6,734 nt of DNA, from assembly GCA_005240015.1 (NCBI GenBank), contig SBBV01000504.1:1-6734 (forward strand). Reading direction: 5' to 3'. The stretch's first letter is position 1, and each line of letters opens with the position of its first letter. The DNA comes from Candidatus Odyssella thessalonicensis (GTDB lineage Bacteria > Pseudomonadota > Alphaproteobacteria > Bin65). Below the pieces are notes generated by a model. The model had not been told where the DNA came from, searched no databases, and saw nothing but the letters and a program-made list of their open reading frames with translations. Below, piece by piece: positions 5,830 to 6,734 of this stretch. The translations under genes and the position numbers were made by a program.

Positions 5830-5858
5830 AGCATGCGGCCGGGTTCTGCTGCGGTCAA
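5830..5858 (-). promoter_or_regulatory. possible promoter of the cyclase-family gene
   Basis: On the minus strand TTGACC (5858-5853, five of six to the -35 consensus) lies 17 bases before CATGCT (5835-5830, a weak -10). This leaves a leader of about 45 bases to the ATG at 5778. It falls in the 134-base divergent region shared with the GTPase gene. No convincing promoter or Zur-type operator is visible for the GTPase side. Confidence 0.35.
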
Positions 5859-5912
5859 GGCAACCAATCGGGACCAAACACGGTTTCGACGCGGTAACGT
5901 GAACAGCGGCAC

Positions 5913-6734
5913 ATGAGTCTCTTCGATCGCGATCGCTCGGCCGAGCGCACGCCGGTGGGCGTCATCACCGGCTTTCTCGGCAGCGGCAAGACCACGCTGC
6001 TGAACCGGCTGCTCGGCGACGCGCGCATGGCGCGCAGCCTCGTGCTGATCAACGAGTTTGGCGAGATCGCGCTCGATCATCTGTTCATCGCGGCGCGCGA
6101 CGGCGATCTCGTGCTGATGAAGAGCGGCTGCATCTGCTGCACAGTGAAGAGCGATCTCGAGGCGACGCTTCGCGATATCGCCGCGAGGCGTCAGCGCGAT
6201 GCAATTCCGCCGTTCGAGCGCGTGCTGATCGAAACCACCGGGCTCGCCGATCCGGCGCCGATCGCCGGTCTCTTCCTCAATCATCCGCTCGTCGCGCACG
6301 ACTATCGCCTCGATGCCATCGTCGCTACCGTCGACGCGGTGCACGGCGCCCGCCAGCTCGACGAGCACCAAGAATCGGTGAAGCAGGCCGCGATCGCCGA
6401 CCGGCTTCTGCTCACGAAGCGCGATCTGCCCGAGGCGCGCGGCGAGGAACTGCGCGCGCGGCTCGAAGCGCTCAATCCGGGCGCCGCGATCTTCGACGCG
6501 GTCAGGGGCGAGGTCGATCCCGAGCTCCTTTTCGGCGCCGGCCCGTTCGATCCTTCGGGGTGCAGCGAGAAGGCGCGCGCCTGGCTCGCCGCCGAGCGCT
6601 ACGACGCGCATGCGGGCCATGCCGAGCACGCGCATCATCACCACGATGCCCGCATCCGGAGCTTCAGCCTCGTGCACGACGCGCCGCTCGACTGGGACCG
6701 CTTGCAGCGCTGGCTCGGAGCGTTGCGCGCCGCC
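5913..6734 (+). CDS. CobW/COG0523 family metal-chaperone-type GTPase, 3' end cut off
   Basis: The first 274 residues are present; family members usually run 320-400, so the last part of the C-terminal domain lies outside. The G3E-type GTPase domain shows the Walker A GFLGSGKT (residues 20-27), the metal-binding CxCC in SGCICCTVKSD (71-81; Cys73, Cys75, Cys76), ETTGLADPAPI (107-117) and, at the nucleotide-base position, TKRD (168-171) in place of the common NKxD. A His-rich stretch, HAGHAEHAHHHHD (233-245), links to the start of the CobW C-terminal domain (RSFSLVHDAPLDW). Members insert or traffic Zn, Co, Ni or Fe in the cytoplasm; the His stretch favours zinc or a similar metal, but the client cannot be read from sequence. 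The ATG at 5913 fits the family's short N-terminus; its Shine-Dalgarno is weak. It is divergent from the Tat cyclase-family gene. Confidence 0.92.
   Translation, partial: MSLFDRDRSAERTPVGVITGFLGSGKTTLLNRLLGDARMARSLVLINEFGEIALDHLFIAARDGDLVLMKSGCICCTVKSDLEATLRDIAARRQRDAIPPFERVLIETTGLADPAPIAGLFLNHPLVAHDYRLDAIVATVDAVHGARQLDEHQESVKQAAIADRLLLTKRDLPEARGEELRARLEALNPGAAIFDAVRGEVDPELLFGAGPFDPSGCSEKARAWLAAERYDAHAGHAEHAHHHHDARIRSFSLVHDAPLDWDRLQRWLGALRAA

Noticed and set aside
5793..5865. Inverted pair GGTTGCC / GGCAACC flanking the divergent promoter region, as a possible operator.
   Set aside because: Seven-base arms 59 bases apart are expected by chance and resemble no known Zur or other metal-regulator site.
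5929..5936. GCGATCGC octamer at the start of the GTPase gene.
   Set aside because: It is a single copy within coding sequence and expected in GC-rich DNA.
5775..6677. A 300-codon minus-strand frame opposite the GTPase gene.
   Set aside because: The plus strand encodes clear Walker A, CxCC and His-rich motifs, so the minus frame is a shadow.

Overview
The window is GC-rich chromosomal DNA of an alphaproteobacterium, most likely a soil-type member of the Hyphomicrobiales (Bradyrhizobium/Xanthobacteraceae relatives). This rests on base composition and codon use, the gene set (TrmFO, glutamate racemase, class III adenylate cyclase, a Tat-exported cyclase-family hydrolase, a COG0523 GTPase) and a dispersed hairpin repeat built on CCCCGC-GAAA-GCGGGG that is common in such genomes. 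The assignment is an inference from remembered family and repeat patterns; no search was run. I see no transposase, integrase, phage gene, tRNA, rRNA or CRISPR array.

Layout from left to right. (1) On the minus strand, 1-236 is the 5' part of trmFO. It is preceded by a REP-like double hairpin (266-368), a single-domain cupin gene (401-763) and a damaged pirin gene (856-1678). The pirin has all four metal ligands, but its C-terminal third is shortened and out of frame, so the open frame runs without a stop into the cupin downstream. (2) On the plus strand, a glutamate racemase gene (murI) starts at 1812 with TTG. Its recognisable domain ends near 2685, but the frame stays open to 3137, antisense to the next gene. 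(3) On the minus strand, a class III adenylate cyclase (2717-3985) converges on murI. An imperfect inverted repeat (2698-2771) lies on the junction and encodes the tail of both proteins. (4) Upstream of the cyclase on the same strand are two small secreted Cys-rich protein genes (4070-4306 and 4322-4525) that look like tandem paralogues, with a possible promoter near 4565-4593. (5) A clear intrinsic terminator (4645-4676) closes the next minus-strand gene, a Tat-signal cyclase-family (PF04199-like) protein (4717-5778). (6) Divergent from it, a CobW/COG0523 metal-chaperone-type GTPase starts at 5913 and runs off the window at 6734.

Most of this is housekeeping or widespread accessory content rather than one system. 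The parts most worth a second look are the paired secreted four-cysteine proteins next to the cyclase, the broken pirin fused in frame to a cupin, the murI/cyclase junction remodelled by an inverted repeat, and the divergent pairing of a metal-chaperone GTPase with a Tat-exported hydrolase whose metal motif is altered.
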